A stretch of DNA of 64,000 nt, from assembly GCF_014650815.1 (NCBI RefSeq), contig NZ_BMVR01000009.1, forward strand, positions 1-64,000, given 5' to 3'. The notes beneath the pieces are model-generated. The model was not told where the DNA came from, did not search any database, and saw only the letters and a program-made list of their open reading frames with translations. Shown here piece by piece: positions 24,921-33,428 of this stretch. This DNA comes from Streptomyces flavofungini. Lineage in GTDB: Bacteria > Actinomycetota > Actinomycetes > Streptomycetales > Streptomycetaceae. The stretch's first letter is position 1. Every line of letters begins with the position of its first letter. The position numbers and the translations under genes were made by a program.

Positions 24921-25129
24921 GCCGTTCCCTCGCCTGCCTCTCCGTCGCCGCACTCGCACCAGGTGTTCTTGCCCGCGCGCTCCGCCAGCACGGTAACTCC
25001 CCACCGGTCCGTCACGGCCCCGACAAGCAGGAACCCCCGTCCGTCTTCAGCCAGTTCGCCGTCCGGGGTTTCAACCAGGGCGAGGGTGAGGGTGAGGGCG
25101 GCGGCGCCGGTGATCCCCTCTAGCGGCAC
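24902..25129 (-). pseudogene. Fragment of HATPase (SpoIIAB-like) ATP-binding regulator
   Basis: A 75-codon frame, GTG 25129 to TGA 24902, wedged between and overlapping its neighbours. It contains DGRGFLLVGAVTDRWGV and GKNTWCECG, closely resembling the C-terminal G2-box (GRGLLLV...DRWGV...GKTVW.E) of Streptomyces anti-sigma-like ATP-binding proteins. The N-box half of the domain is absent: the frame upstream is only a shadow of the membrane-protein gene. It is either a decayed remnant or a miniature derived protein; a remnant seems more likely. Confidence 0.55.
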
Positions 25130-26157
25130 CCCGGCCGACGGCCCAGGGGCCCGCTCACGTACTCGACCCGCACCGCCGCACTCTCCCGCACCGTCCACAA
25201 CGTCCCCTGCGCCGGGCGCCACTTCCTCCCCACGAGGAAGATCCGGTCCCCGGACACATAGAACAGCCTGAGTCCCGAGTACCGGTACGCGTACGCGCTG
25301 CCCTTGGCGCTCACGCGCTGGTCGCAGACCCCGTCCCCGCGGATCATCAGGTCCTTCTCGCTGAAGACCACGACGCTGGGGAACGCGGGCGTGTTCACCG
25401 TCCGGGTGGCTTCCTCGGCGCGACCGCGGCCGACGATCCCGGCGTACGACGTGACCGCCCAGAACAGCGAGAGCACGCAGAGGACCACGGTCAGCGCCCA
25501 GATGTGCAGCCGATGACGCCGCTCGGCGGCGCCGGGTCCGGTGGACCGGGTGTGCGCGTACGCCGTCGCGAGGAGGCAGGGGATGGCGGTGAGGGGGATG
25601 GCCAGCTCGAAGAGGGCCGGGTGCAGGCGGTAGAAGGGGAAGAGGGCGACGGGCAGCAGCCAGCCCCACCGCAGGCGCGGCACCAGGGACTCGGCCCGGC
25701 CGGGGTGCCTCGTGAGCCACTCGCGCAGGACGACGGCCGCGAGCAGCGCCCCCACGACCAGCCAGGCGGGCAGGAACAGGGCCTGGACGCTGCGCAGCAG
25801 GTAGTCGCTGGTGGACAGGCGGAAGATGGAGTCGCGGAGTTCGAAGGCGCGCGTCTCGGCGTCGGTGCTGGCCCAGCCGAAGTAGAACAGGACGGCGGCG
25901 AAGAGGGAGACCAGGGAGCCGATGGTGCCGAGGAGCTCCATCCAGCCGGGGTGGGCGGGGCTGTCGGGGGCCGGGGCCGGGGGGTCCGGCGGGGGTGCTG
26001 GGGGTGGAGCGGGTGGAGGAGGGTCCGGCGTCGGGTCGGGGGCGGGTTCAGGGGCGGGTGCGGGCACGGGGGCGGGCGGCGGTGCCGGGCGCGGGCCCCG
26101 GAGGCGTGCCGTCAGGGAACCGGCCCAGGACCCGATGCGCGGTCGCGGCGGGGACAT
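25120..26157 (-). CDS. Uncharacterised membrane protein with Pro/Ala-rich N-terminus
   Basis: A 345-residue protein. Residues 25-70 are almost pure Pro/Ala/Asp repeats (PAPEPAPDPTPDPP...), then five or so hydrophobic segments (about 75-230), then a soluble domain of about 100 residues (DLMIRGDGVCDQRVSAKGS, RIFLVGRKWRPAQG). The start lies two bases after the stop of the lipoprotein gene, so they are one operon. No known family. Confidence 0.75.
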   Translation of the reverse strand: MSPPRPRIGSWAGSLTARLRGPRPAPPPAPVPAPAPEPAPDPTPDPPPPAPPPAPPPDPPAPAPDSPAHPGWMELLGTIGSLVSLFAAVLFYFGWASTDAETRAFELRDSIFRLSTSDYLLRSVQALFLPAWLVVGALLAAVVLREWLTRHPGRAESLVPRLRWGWLLPVALFPFYRLHPALFELAIPLTAIPCLLATAYAHTRSTGPGAAERRHRLHIWALTVVLCVLSLFWAVTSYAGIVGRGRAEEATRTVNTPAFPSVVVFSEKDLMIRGDGVCDQRVSAKGSAYAYRYSGLRLFYVSGDRIFLVGRKWRPAQGTLWTVRESAAVRVEYVSGPLGRRPGCR

Positions 26158-26159
26158 GA

Positions 26160-27287
26160 TCAGAAGCGACTGAGCTCAAGCGGACCCGCGTCCAGGGTGA
26201 TGCTCCTGGCCCGCAGGGTGACCCGTACCGTCCCCTCGGGCATGTCCGCCGGCACGTCGAACTTCACGGTGGTGTTGTGGCAGCAGGAGGGCCAGTTGGC
26301 GTCGGGGACGAGGGGCACCTCCCGACCGTCCAGGTGGGCCGTCACCTCGCTGGGCCAGGTCCCCCGCACCCATACCGTGTCCCCGGGCACCACCGTCTTG
26401 GGGCGCATCTCGGTGATGCCCGGGGGGCAGGCCTGCACGCTCGCCGGTGCCGGGCGAATACGGATCTTCCCTTTCGGGTGGGCGGCGCGGAATTCGGCCA
26501 GTTGTCCCAGGGTGCGGCGGCCGGCGACGTACTTGCAGTCCCCGGACGGCTGATTCCTGATGGCGTCGTACGCCTCGGTCACGGTCCGCCATTCGCTCTG
26601 CTGCCCGCCGACGGCGAAACACGCGCCGATCAGGCCGCTGATGAGTTTCCACCCGGCCGGATTCTGCTGCCGCCTCCCCGGCCCCGCCGTTTCGTACCAG
26701 TCCCTGGCCCGCTGGCAGTTCCGGTTGTGCACCAGGTCGTAGATGTGGTTGGTGTTCATCGCGTCGAAGGCGGGGGAATCGGGGCCGGGCGGCGTCCAGG
26801 AGAACTCCTTCTCCGGCTCGGGCTCCGGGCGGGGCTTGGGCGACCTGCCGCCCGAGCCGTCCCCGGGCTTCCAGGTGGAACCCCCGCTGCCGCCCCCGTC
26901 CCAGGTGGAACTGCCGGAGTCACCGGAGCCGTCGCCCTTCCTGGAGCCCCCGGAAGCGGCGGACCCGGGCTCCCCGCTGCCCGACGACGTACCCGACGAA
27001 CCCCCGTCCGGCGAACCCCCGGAGCCGGAGTCCCCGGAGCCGTGGGAAGAACTGCCGCCGTCGTCCCCGAAAGTCCCCCCGGACGAATTCCCCGACCCGT
27101 TCGAGGACCCGTTCGGGGAGCCGTTGGGCGAACGCCCCTCCGAATCCCCGGCCCCGCAACCGGATATCACCAGAGCCCCGCACACCCCGAACGCGACAAT
27201 CGTCGACAACGGCGTCCAGCGATACGAATGTGCCTGCCGCCGATACGACTGGGCTTGCCGCGACCGGCCGTTGAGAATCGTCCGCAC
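26160..27287 (-). CDS. Putative lipoprotein with Ser/Gly-rich linker
   Basis: A 375-residue protein. After a basic N-terminus (MRTILNGRSRQAQSYRRQ) a hydrophobic stretch ends in the lipobox VISGC (Cys about residue 44). About 130 residues of Gly/Ser/Asp linker follow, then a globular C-terminal part with six cysteines (RNCQRARDWYE, GACFAVGG, GDCKYV, VQACPPG, PSCCHNT) and a terminal Ig-like beta stretch (VPGDTVWVRGTWPSEV, EGTVRVTLRARS). Surface-tethered; function unknown. Operon with the downstream membrane protein. Confidence 0.75.
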   Translation of the reverse strand: MRTILNGRSRQAQSYRRQAHSYRWTPLSTIVAFGVCGALVISGCGAGDSEGRSPNGSPNGSSNGSGNSSGGTFGDDGGSSSHGSGDSGSGGSPDGGSSGTSSGSGEPGSAASGGSRKGDGSGDSGSSTWDGGGSGGSTWKPGDGSGGRSPKPRPEPEPEKEFSWTPPGPDSPAFDAMNTNHIYDLVHNRNCQRARDWYETAGPGRRQQNPAGWKLISGLIGACFAVGGQQSEWRTVTEAYDAIRNQPSGDCKYVAGRRTLGQLAEFRAAHPKGKIRIRPAPASVQACPPGITEMRPKTVVPGDTVWVRGTWPSEVTAHLDGREVPLVPDANWPSCCHNTTVKFDVPADMPEGTVRVTLRARSITLDAGPLELSRF

Positions 27288-27434
27288 CTGGCGCCCCTCA
27301 CCCCCTGGCCCATCACGCTGACGCGTAAAAGGCTATCGGCGGGACGAGATCCATAGGGGAGATTCTGCGAGCCGCACGGCGCGCCGCGACGCCTGCGGAC
27401 TTACTGTCGAACGCGTTGCCGAGGAGGACTGCTG

Positions 27435-28028
27435 ATGCGCAGCGTGACCTATTCGATGAGCGTCTCACTGGACGGGTACATCGTCGGGCCGGACGGTGGG
27501 TTCGACTGGACGGAGCCCGACGCGGAGGTCTTCCGCTTCTGGATCGACGAGATCCAGGACGTCGGCGTCCACCTGCTGGGGCGGCGGCTGTACGAGACGA
27601 TGCTGTACTGGGAGACCGCCGACCAGGACCCGTCGCTCGACGACGCGGGCCGTGAGTGGGCCGGGCTCTGGAACCCGCTGCCCAAGGTGGTGTTCTCCAA
27701 GACGTTGTCGGCGGTGCGGGGCCATGCCCGCCTGGCCTCCGGTGGTGTGGCCGAGGAGATCGAGCGGTTGCGGGCCGAGCCGGGGGAGGGCGACATCGCG
27801 ATCGGCGGGGCGACGCTCGCCGCGGCGGCGGCCGCCGCGGGGCTGATCGACGAGTACCGGGCCGTGGTCTACCCGGTGTTGGTCGGCGGTGGCATTCCGT
27901 TCTTTCCGCGGAGCGAGCGCCGGGTGGATCTCGAACTCGTGGAGACCCGGATGTTCGGTTCCCAGGTCGTCTACCTCCGCCATCGGGTGCTGCGCGAGCA
28001 GGCGGACGCAAGCCCGCAGGCCGACTAG
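27435..28028 (+). CDS. Dihydrofolate reductase/RibD C-terminal family protein
   Basis: A 197-residue protein, ATG preceded by GAGGA. Family marks: MSVSLDGYIVGPDGGFDW, LLGRRLYETM, VVFSKTLS, IGGATLAAAAAAAGLIDEY, YPVLVGGGIPFF. These stand-alone RibD_C proteins bind NADPH and reduce unknown substrates. Separated from the LLM oxidoreductase by 93 bp on the same strand. Confidence 0.9.
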   Translation: MRSVTYSMSVSLDGYIVGPDGGFDWTEPDAEVFRFWIDEIQDVGVHLLGRRLYETMLYWETADQDPSLDDAGREWAGLWNPLPKVVFSKTLSAVRGHARLASGGVAEEIERLRAEPGEGDIAIGGATLAAAAAAAGLIDEYRAVVYPVLVGGGIPFFPRSERRVDLELVETRMFGSQVVYLRHRVLREQADASPQAD

Positions 28029-28121
28029 GGCCGTTCCGATGCGTCGGCGGGGCGTCCACGGCGACACGGCGGCCGGGCAATCCTGTTGCCGGACGCCGAC
28101 GCCCCGCGCCACCATGCCGGA

Positions 28122-28988
28122 ATGCGCTTCTCGATCAACATTCCGAACTTCGGTGACTTCGCGGACGCACGGGTCGTCGCCCGGGTCGCCGCCGCGGCCG
28201 AACAGGCGGGCTGGGACGGCCTGTTCGTGTGGGACCACGTCGTGCACGACAAGGAGGCGCAGCGGGGGAAGCCCTTCGGGGACCCCTGGATGCTCCTCAC
28301 GGCGGCCGCGCTCGCCACGGCGCGGATCGGGCTCGGCACGCTGGTCACCCCCGTGGCCCGGCGGCGGCCGCAGCAACTCGCCCGGCAGGTCGCCACGTTG
28401 GACGCCCTGAGCGGCGGGCGGGTGATCTTCGGGGCGGGGCTCGGCGGCCCGGTCGAGGACGAGTACGCGAGCTTCGGCGAGCCGACCGAGCCGAGGGTGC
28501 TCGCGGAGCTGCTCGACGAGGGGCTCGGCCTGTTGAACCGGTACTGGTCCGGGGAGAGCGTCACCCACCACGGCAAGCACTTCCACGTCGACGACGTGCA
28601 GCTGCTGCCCGCCACCGTGCGGCGGCCCCGCCCGCCCGTGTGGATCGCGGGCTTCTGGCCGAACCGGCCGCCGATGCGCCGCGCGGCCCGCTGGGACGGC
28701 GCCGTCCCGCTGTTCGAGTCGGCCCGGCACGGGGAGATCCCGCCGCCGGCGGAAGTGCGGGAGCTGATCTCGTACGTGCGGGAGCACCGCGAGGACCCGG
28801 CGGCACCGTACGAGATCGTCCTCGGCGGCGCCACGCCCGGCGACGCCGCCCGCACCCGCGACCTCCTCGGCCCCCTCCGCGACGCGGGCGCCACCTGGTG
28901 GGACGAACGCCAGCTCCAGACCGGCCCCGGCCTCGACCGGCTCGACGCGGTGCTGCGCCGGATCGAGCAGGGCCCGCCGGAGCTGTAG
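28122..28988 (+). CDS. LLM-class flavin-dependent oxidoreductase (luciferase-like)
   Basis: A 288-residue protein starting MRFSINIPNFGDFADARVV (ATG 28122; a start 12 codons upstream is less conserved). TIM-barrel features: GWDGLFVWDHV, RIGLGTLVTPVARRRP, LARQVATLDALSGGRVIFG, PPVWIAGFWPNRPPMRRAAR. Such proteins use FMN or F420; which one cannot be told here. Substrate unknown. Confidence 0.9.
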   Translation: MRFSINIPNFGDFADARVVARVAAAAEQAGWDGLFVWDHVVHDKEAQRGKPFGDPWMLLTAAALATARIGLGTLVTPVARRRPQQLARQVATLDALSGGRVIFGAGLGGPVEDEYASFGEPTEPRVLAELLDEGLGLLNRYWSGESVTHHGKHFHVDDVQLLPATVRRPRPPVWIAGFWPNRPPMRRAARWDGAVPLFESARHGEIPPPAEVRELISYVREHREDPAAPYEIVLGGATPGDAARTRDLLGPLRDAGATWWDERQLQTGPGLDRLDAVLRRIEQGPPEL

Positions 28989-29025
28989 CCCACCGACGTC
29001 CGGGCCCCTGCCGGATCCCGCGCCC

Positions 29026-29049
29026 CTGCCGGGCCTTGAGCCCCGGCAG
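29026..29049. terminator. Possible terminator between convergent LLM and TetR genes
   Basis: CTGCCGGG (29026-29033) / CCCGGCAG (29042-29049) with a short loop, in the 71-bp gap between convergent stops. Confidence 0.45.
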
Positions 29050-29059
29050 CGCCCGCCGC

Positions 29060-29755
29060 CTAGGCGCCCCCGTCGGGGGGCTGCAGCAACCCCATGAACA
29101 TCAGCATCAGCTCGTCCACGATCGTGTCCAGGCTCGCGTCGACGTACCCCGCCGTCCAGTCGTACAACAGCCCGTTGACCGCGGCGACGAAGCCCCGCGC
29201 CGCGATCCGGTAGTCCCGCGCGCCGATCTCGCCCCGCGCCGCGGCCTCGTCGAGGGCGGCGACCAGGAGGTCCACCCAGCCCTTGCGGGCCTCCAGGCGC
29301 TGCTTCTCCAGCTCCGGGCTGACGCCCGTGACCTCGACGAAGGCGATCCGCACGAGATGCGGATTGGCCGTCAGGACGCGGGCGTACGCGCGGAACGCGG
29401 TGTCGGCGCGCTCGCGGACGCTGCCCTCCGCCGCGGTGGCGAGGGCTTCCACGATGGCGGCCTGCGCCGCCTTCTGCACCTGGCCGTGGAGCACGGCGAG
29501 CACCTCTTCGAGGTTGCGGAACTCCTCGTAGAACTGCCGCGTCGACAGGTCGGCCCGCGCGCACAGCGTCGCCACCGACGCGGAGCGGTACGCGCCGGGT
29601 CCGGCGCCGAAGAGCTCGACGCCCGCCTCCAGGAGCCGCTGTCGCCGCTCGGCCCGGCGCTGCTCGGCGGACTTGCCCCCGTACGCGCGCGCGGCCCGCC
29701 GCGCGTCCCGTGCCTCGTCGGACAGCACCGATCCCGCTCCCCTCGCCCGGTCCAC
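29060..29755 (-). CDS. TetR-family transcriptional regulator
   Basis: A 231-residue protein from GTG 29755 (GGGAAG upstream; TTG 29761 is an alternative). A charged N-terminal extension leads to the helix-turn-helix SASVATLCARADLSTRQFYEEF at about residues 59-80. The C-terminal domain contains ANPHLVRIAFVEVTGVSPEL. Follows the ATPase gene by 75 bp on the same strand. Target unknown. Confidence 0.9.
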   Translation of the reverse strand: MDRARGAGSVLSDEARDARRAARAYGGKSAEQRRAERRQRLLEAGVELFGAGPGAYRSASVATLCARADLSTRQFYEEFRNLEEVLAVLHGQVQKAAQAAIVEALATAAEGSVRERADTAFRAYARVLTANPHLVRIAFVEVTGVSPELEKQRLEARKGWVDLLVAALDEAAARGEIGARDYRIAARGFVAAVNGLLYDWTAGYVDASLDTIVDELMLMFMGLLQPPDGGA

Positions 29756-29830
29756 CGTCAACTTCCCGCCCCTACCCGGAAATTGTCGCGCAACCGGATC
29801 CCGCGCGCCGGGTTCCCCGGGGCCCCGCGG

Positions 29831-31885
29831 TCACACCGCCAACGCCTCCGTGACGACCGCGTCCACGTCGCCCTCGTACCCTGTGCGGAACGCGGCCCCG
29901 TACGCCTCGCCGCCGATGAGGCCGCGCGCCGCCGTCTCGCAGGCCCGGCGCGCGGCGGCGAACTCCTGGGAGCCGACGCGGTCGCTGCCGATGGTCTGCC
30001 AGAGCCGGTCGGCGCTGCCCAGCAGGCGGGCGGCCTGCCCGGCGTCCCCGGAGGCGACGGACGCGGAGGCGAGGAGATCGAGGGCGAGCGCCATGCCGAG
30101 GCTGTCGCGGAAGCGGAGCTTGCCCCGGACCGCGGCGCGTGCGTGCGTGACGGCCTCGGCGGACCGGCCCCGGGAGAGCTCGGCGAGGGCGCGCGTGTAG
30201 TCGCCGTACGCGTGCAGCCACAGCTCGCCGCCCCGGGCGCACTCGGCGCACAGCTCCGCCGAGACGGCCGCGGCCTCGTCGAACTGCCCGAGGCAGACGT
30301 GCGAGAAGGCGCGGGCGGTGCGGATCAGGCCCCAGGCCGCGTCGTAGCGGCCGGACGCGGGCCGGGCGTGCGGAACGGAGCCGAACGTCTCGATCGCCTG
30401 CGCGTGCCGCCCGCTGAGGCTGAAGGCGGCGCCGGTCAGATAGGCGGTGGCCTGCGGCGCGGTCGGGTCGTCCGTGTCGGCCGTCGCGTCCCGCAGGGCG
30501 CGGGCCGTGCGGAGGGTCGTCTCGGCGTCTCCCTGGAGCAGGGTGATCAGGCCGCTGGCCCACAGCGCCCTGCCCCGGACGTGGCCGGGCGTGTGGCCCA
30601 GGGCCAGGGACCGGTCCAGGTAGTGGCGGCCCTCCGTGGTGAAGCCGAAGGCGAACCAGACGAACCACAGGGTGCCGCTCACGTCCTGGGCGCGGTACCC
30701 GTCGCCGTCGGCGAGGCAGGTTTCGAGGGCGGCCCGGAAGTTGGCGTGCTCGGCGTTCACCCGCTGGTAGCAGGCCGCCTGGTCGGGGCCCGCCCAGGCG
30801 GCTTCGGCGGTGCGCGCGAGCGCCGTGTAGTGGTCGACGTGGCGGCGGCGCACCGCCTGCTCCTCGCCGAGTCCGCGCAGCCAGAACAGCCCGAACTCGC
30901 GGATGGTGTCCAGCATCCGGTAGCGCGACTCGGACCCGGCGGGCACCCACTCCACGATCGAACTCTGCACCAGCGACGCGAGCAGGTTCGACACGTCCGC
31001 GGCGGGCAGGCGGTCGTCCGCGCACACCCGGCGGGCCGCCTCCTTGTCGAAGGTCCCGGCGAACACGGAAAGGCGGGCCCAGGCGAGGCGCTCGGCCGGG
31101 GTGCACAGCTGGTGGCTCCAGCCGATGGCGGTGCGCAGCGCCTGGTGCCAGGGCGGGTCCGCCTCGTGCACGGACTGCCGGGTCTCGCCCAGGACCTCGA
31201 AGCGGTCGTCGAGCCGCCGGTTGAGCTCGGCCGGGGGCATCTCCCGCAGCCGGGCGGCGGCCAGTTCGATGGCGAGCGGCAGCCCGTCGAGCCGTCGGCA
31301 CAGCGCCGCCGCCGCACTGTCGTCGTAGCTGCCGCCGGGGGCCGCCTCGCCGACGCGCAGGGACAGCAGCGCCCGCGCGTCCGCCTCGGGCAGCGGGGCG
31401 AGCGCCACGACGTCCTCGACGGACAGGCCGAGCGGGCGGCGGCTGGTGGCGAGCACGCGCAGCCCCGGGGCCGCCATCAGCAGGGCCGCGACCGCGTCGG
31501 CGCACTCCTGGACCACGTGCTCGCAGGTGTCGAGGACCAGCAGCAGCTCACGCCCCGCCACATACTCGGCGACCGCCTCCAGCATCGGCCGTCCGCTCTG
31601 GTCCACCAGGGGCAGCGGCTCGGCGATCGCGTACGCGAGCAGCGCGCCGTCCGCCAGCGGCGACAGCTCCACCCACCAGACGCCGTCGGGGAAGCGCGGG
31701 CGGAGGCCGAGCGCGGCCTGCCGGGCGAGGCGGGTCTTGCCGACCCCGCCGACCCCGCTCACCGTGACGAGGCGGTGCCGCTCCAACCGGCGGTACAGCT
31801 CCGCCAGTTCGTCCTGTCTGCCGACGAGCCCCGCGTCCCGCCCCGGTGGCAGGCCGCCCGCTTCCGGTCCCCGCAGCTCCGCCAC
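29831..31885 (-). CDS. NB-ARC-type ATPase with TPR-like repeats (COG3903), no DNA-binding domain
   Basis: A 684-residue protein. GTG 31885 is preceded by AAGGGGGG. N-terminal P-loop ATPase: Walker A GVGGVGKTR (about residues 42-50), Walker B ELLLVLDTCEHV, LATSRRPLG, GLPLAIELAAARL; the rest is helical, TPR-like (GRALWASGLITLLQGDAETT, GRHAQAIETFG). AfsR-like relatives carry an N-terminal SARP domain and many COG3903 proteins a C-terminal LuxR domain; neither is present here, so it probably acts with a partner. Divergent from the SpoIIE phosphatase gene. Confidence 0.9.
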   Translation of the reverse strand: MAELRGPEAGGLPPGRDAGLVGRQDELAELYRRLERHRLVTVSGVGGVGKTRLARQAALGLRPRFPDGVWWVELSPLADGALLAYAIAEPLPLVDQSGRPMLEAVAEYVAGRELLLVLDTCEHVVQECADAVAALLMAAPGLRVLATSRRPLGLSVEDVVALAPLPEADARALLSLRVGEAAPGGSYDDSAAAALCRRLDGLPLAIELAAARLREMPPAELNRRLDDRFEVLGETRQSVHEADPPWHQALRTAIGWSHQLCTPAERLAWARLSVFAGTFDKEAARRVCADDRLPAADVSNLLASLVQSSIVEWVPAGSESRYRMLDTIREFGLFWLRGLGEEQAVRRRHVDHYTALARTAEAAWAGPDQAACYQRVNAEHANFRAALETCLADGDGYRAQDVSGTLWFVWFAFGFTTEGRHYLDRSLALGHTPGHVRGRALWASGLITLLQGDAETTLRTARALRDATADTDDPTAPQATAYLTGAAFSLSGRHAQAIETFGSVPHARPASGRYDAAWGLIRTARAFSHVCLGQFDEAAAVSAELCAECARGGELWLHAYGDYTRALAELSRGRSAEAVTHARAAVRGKLRFRDSLGMALALDLLASASVASGDAGQAARLLGSADRLWQTIGSDRVGSQEFAAARRACETAARGLIGGEAYGAAFRTGYEGDVDAVVTEALAV

Positions 31886-32061
31886 GTTCGCCCCCCTTGA
31901 GTCGTGCCCGAGGCAGTCCGTCCCATGCTGCCGACATCGCACGGCCGCCGCGCAGGCTGTGGCGAATCGGCCACGGACCGTCATCGAAGCTGGCACAGTA
32001 CCCCGCACACAGGGGCCGTGCGCGGAGAAACCGGACTTCGCCGAACGACCAGGGGGACGCA

Positions 32062-33144
32062 GTGGGAACACGGCGCAAATGGCTGGCCGCGGCAGCGGGC
32101 GCGGAGGCCGTCGCGGCCTCGGTCGAGCTCCTCGCGCACGTTCCCTCGTACGGGCTGCCGCTGATCGGGCCGCTCCTTGCCGTCCACCGCCTGTCGGCGC
32201 GCGTCACCGCCGCGCTCGGAGCTGTCGCCGTCACCGTGACGCTGCTCGGCGCCTCGTCCGTCCGACCGAGCACACTCGGCGTCGCCTTGAACGTCGCCGC
32301 GGTCTCGCTGTGGGCCGTGCTCACGGCGCACACCCGAGCGCGCGCCGAGCGCGCGCTGGACGACGTGACCCGCATCGCCGTCACCGCCCAGGAGGCCCTG
32401 GCCCGCCCCCTGCCCGACCGCGTCGGCCACGTCGACCTCGCCGTGCACACCCGTTCCTGCGACCCGCACGCCCTGCTCGGCGGCGACGTGCACGACGCCG
32501 TGCTCACCGCCGCGGGCCCCCGCCTGCTGCTCGCCGACGTCAAGGGGCACGGGGCGCAGGCGATGCGGGTGGCCGCCGCCGTCCTCGCGGCCTTCCGGCG
32601 CACCGCCGCCACCGAGCCCGACCCGGTCCGGCTCGCCCACGCCCTCGACGACCGGCTGCGCCCCGAGCTCGGCCCGGAGGACTTCGTCACGCTGCTGCTC
32701 GCCGACTTCCACCCGGGCGAGGTCCGCATCGTCAACTGCGGTCATCCGGCCCCGCTGCGCACCGGCCGCCGCTTGTGCCTGCTCACCCCGCCGCGGCCCT
32801 CGCCGCCGCTGGGCCTGTGCCCCGCCCCGTACGCGCAGCGGGTCCATCTGCCGGTGGGCCAGCGTCTGCTCCTCTACACCGACGGCCTCACCGACGCCCG
32901 CGACGCCGACCGCGTCCCCTTCCGGCTCGACGCTCCCCCGGTGCGCGCCGCGCTGGCCGAACCCGCCCTGCCCGACGCGCTGGACGGCCTGACGGGCCTG
33001 GTCCGCCGGCACACCGGCGATGCCCCGCTCGCGGACGACCTCACCCTGGTGCTCGTCCAGCCCACCCGCGCTCCCACGGTGGCCGCGCCGGAGCAGGAGC
33101 AGGACCCGGGCTCGTGGCCGCGATCGGCCCGGCCCTCGGCGTAA
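32062..33144 (+). CDS. Membrane-bound SpoIIE-family PP2C serine phosphatase
   Basis: A 360-residue protein; GTG preceded by AGGGGGA. Two or three N-terminal helices (residues about 8-95) and a cytoplasmic PP2C domain: LGGDVHDAVLTAAGPRLLLADVKGHG, RIVNCGHPAPL, LLLYTDGLTDARD, LADDLTLVLVQP. Such enzymes dephosphorylate anti-sigma antagonists (STAS proteins) in partner-switching pathways. A STAS gene lies 15 kb away at 48313, but no linkage is shown. Confidence 0.93.
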   Translation: MGTRRKWLAAAAGAEAVAASVELLAHVPSYGLPLIGPLLAVHRLSARVTAALGAVAVTVTLLGASSVRPSTLGVALNVAAVSLWAVLTAHTRARAERALDDVTRIAVTAQEALARPLPDRVGHVDLAVHTRSCDPHALLGGDVHDAVLTAAGPRLLLADVKGHGAQAMRVAAAVLAAFRRTAATEPDPVRLAHALDDRLRPELGPEDFVTLLLADFHPGEVRIVNCGHPAPLRTGRRLCLLTPPRPSPPLGLCPAPYAQRVHLPVGQRLLLYTDGLTDARDADRVPFRLDAPPVRAALAEPALPDALDGLTGLVRRHTGDAPLADDLTLVLVQPTRAPTVAAPEQEQDPGSWPRSARPSA

Positions 33145-33309
33145 TCGCGAGACCCCGCCGACCCGCCCTCCCCGTGCGCCGCGTGCGCCCCGCCCGGACC
33201 GCGTCGCCCCAGGTCAGCCGCGTCGGCGCCAACTCCCTTGGCGTGCGCGGAAATTCTCGTACGCGCATGTCTTGCGCGGCTGTTTCCGTGGCCCTACTTT
33301 CAAGTAACC

Positions 33310-33337
33310 AAATCTGAAGTGCTGTCGTTTCAGATTT
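33310..33337. promoter_or_regulatory. AT-rich 9-bp inverted repeat upstream of lipase, operator candidate
   Basis: AAATCTGAA (33310-33318) / TTCAGATTT (33329-33337) with a 10-nt spacer, in markedly AT-rich surroundings for this genome, 90-120 bp before the lipase start. A second small dyad, TGTCAT-GCCT-ATGACA, follows at 33351-33366. Confidence 0.55.
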
Positions 33338-33428
33338 CTGGACCCGGACCTGTCATGCCTATGACAATCCGGTGTCCGGTCGTCCCACTCGCGCCACCCC
33401 CACTCGTGCATCCGAAGGGACCGGAACC

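Noticed and set aside
28229..31900. Plus-strand open frame of 1223 codons
   Set aside because: Overlaps the LLM oxidoreductase in another frame and is antisense to the TetR and ATPase genes, all with clear motifs.
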